In this document: positions 34,992 through 35,154 of the stretch, piece after piece
Position numbering within the stretch: the stretch's first letter is position 1
Layout: every line of letters begins with the position of its first letter
Source of the DNA: Burkholderiaceae bacterium
GTDB taxonomy: Bacteria; Pseudomonadota; Gammaproteobacteria; Burkholderiales; Burkholderiaceae_B
Direction: 5' to 3'
NCBI GenBank assembly: GCA_021208885.1
Contig: JAJOJF010000007.1
Location: 1-35,154, forward strand
Length of the DNA stretch: 35,154 nt
The notes under the pieces: generated by a model
Database searches by the model: none
Told to the model about the DNA's origin: nothing
What the model saw: the letters and a program-made list of their open reading frames with translations, nothing else
Made by a program: the position numbers and the translations under genes

Positions 34992-35154
34992 GTAATTCAG
35001 CACGCCCCACCTCAAGTGCGCGCAGCCGTTGCTTGGCGACCGCCTCGATGGCAGTTCGCAGGGATTCATCTCTGGCCAGCAACGCCTTGAAATCTTTGGC
35101 GGTCAATTCAAGCAGCTTGGTGTAGCCGAGCGATCTCACTTCAAACTCGGTGGC
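34954..35154 (-). CDS. C-terminal fragment, possibly a cyclic-nucleotide-binding-like domain protein (runs off right edge)
   Basis: The last 66 codons of a minus-strand gene that continues past the window, because the frame stays open to the final base. The tail reads VRSLGYTKLLELTAKDFKAL followed by a charged helix (LRTAIEAVAKQRLRALE). This pattern, a final beta strand then KLLEL and an aspartate-phenylalanine before a helix, resembles the end of a cyclic-nucleotide-binding-like domain as in some cation:proton antiporters or channels. That identity is tentative. Its 3' end overlaps the convergent Nudix gene by 38 bases. Confidence 0.5.
   Translation of the reverse strand, partial: ATEFEVRSLGYTKLLELTAKDFKALLARDESLRTAIEAVAKQRLRALEVGRAELLNSAGEPEGFAQ

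Noticed and set aside
1..35154. Search by eye for CRISPR arrays, insertion sequences, attachment sites, tRNA genes and defence or secretion systems
   Set aside because: No direct-repeat array, transposase, integrase, tRNA cloverleaf or defence domain was seen. The gene content is ordinary chromosomal housekeeping.

Overview
This window looks like ordinary chromosome from a betaproteobacterium of the order Burkholderiales, probably Alcaligenaceae-like. That placement rests on gene order and protein character: an ntrYX pair behind DUF4390 and rsmB, a PhaM granule protein, DUF3717, a cytochrome-c-fused CoxB, and the cox / twin-TM / SURF1 / CtaA / CtaB / SCO gene string. It is inferred from memory, without a database search. 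Coding density is very high and no gene-free stretch exceeds 300 bases. I see no rRNA, tRNA, CRISPR array, insertion sequence, phage gene or toxin-antitoxin pair.

Region 1 (1-13,919) is housekeeping. On the minus strand, reading leftward, come rsmB, a DUF4390 gene, ntrY, ntrX, trkA and trkH, mostly coupled by 4-base ATGA overlaps. They are followed by a TauE/SafE permease and the start of smg (DUF494), which runs off the left edge. To the right are rimO (plus strand), fmt and def (minus), a chromate transporter gene broken by an apparent one-base deletion, and a shortened dprA (plus). This is the old trkA-rsmB-fmt-def-dprA-smg neighbourhood known from E. coli. Here ntrYX, rimO and chrA are interleaved, and smg sits on the opposite side of the block.

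Region 2 (13,926-21,412) is mixed single genes: an azurin-fold protein that has lost every copper ligand, a YggS-type PLP-binding protein, an MgtC/DUF4010 membrane protein, selD, a flavin reductase-like gene, a Spy/CpxP-like periplasmic protein, an SMP-30-type hydrolase and an omega-amino acid:pyruvate aminotransferase. A strong two-way terminator closes it.

Region 3 (21,431-25,197) holds an MFS exporter, glmU and phaM on the minus strand, and a small DUF3717 gene on the plus strand.

Region 4 (25,247-33,967) is a complete aa3-type cytochrome oxidase locus. It runs coxB (cytochrome c fusion), coxA, a 38-residue single-span protein, a DUF2970 gene and coxC, then a terminator. The assembly genes follow: a plus-strand twin-TM protein, SURF1, an Sco-like CxxxC protein, ctaA (heme A synthase), ctaB (heme O synthase) and SCO. 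The Cu(B) chaperone gene cox11/ctaG, which I would expect between the 38-residue gene and DUF2970, is absent. The right end carries a DUF4743 Nudix hydrolase and the tail of a gene running in from outside.

I did not find a clearly new multi-gene system. The best leads are the ligand-less azurin, the cox cluster without cox11 but with a His-less Sco-like protein, the short NtrX, and the chrA homopolymer frameshift.
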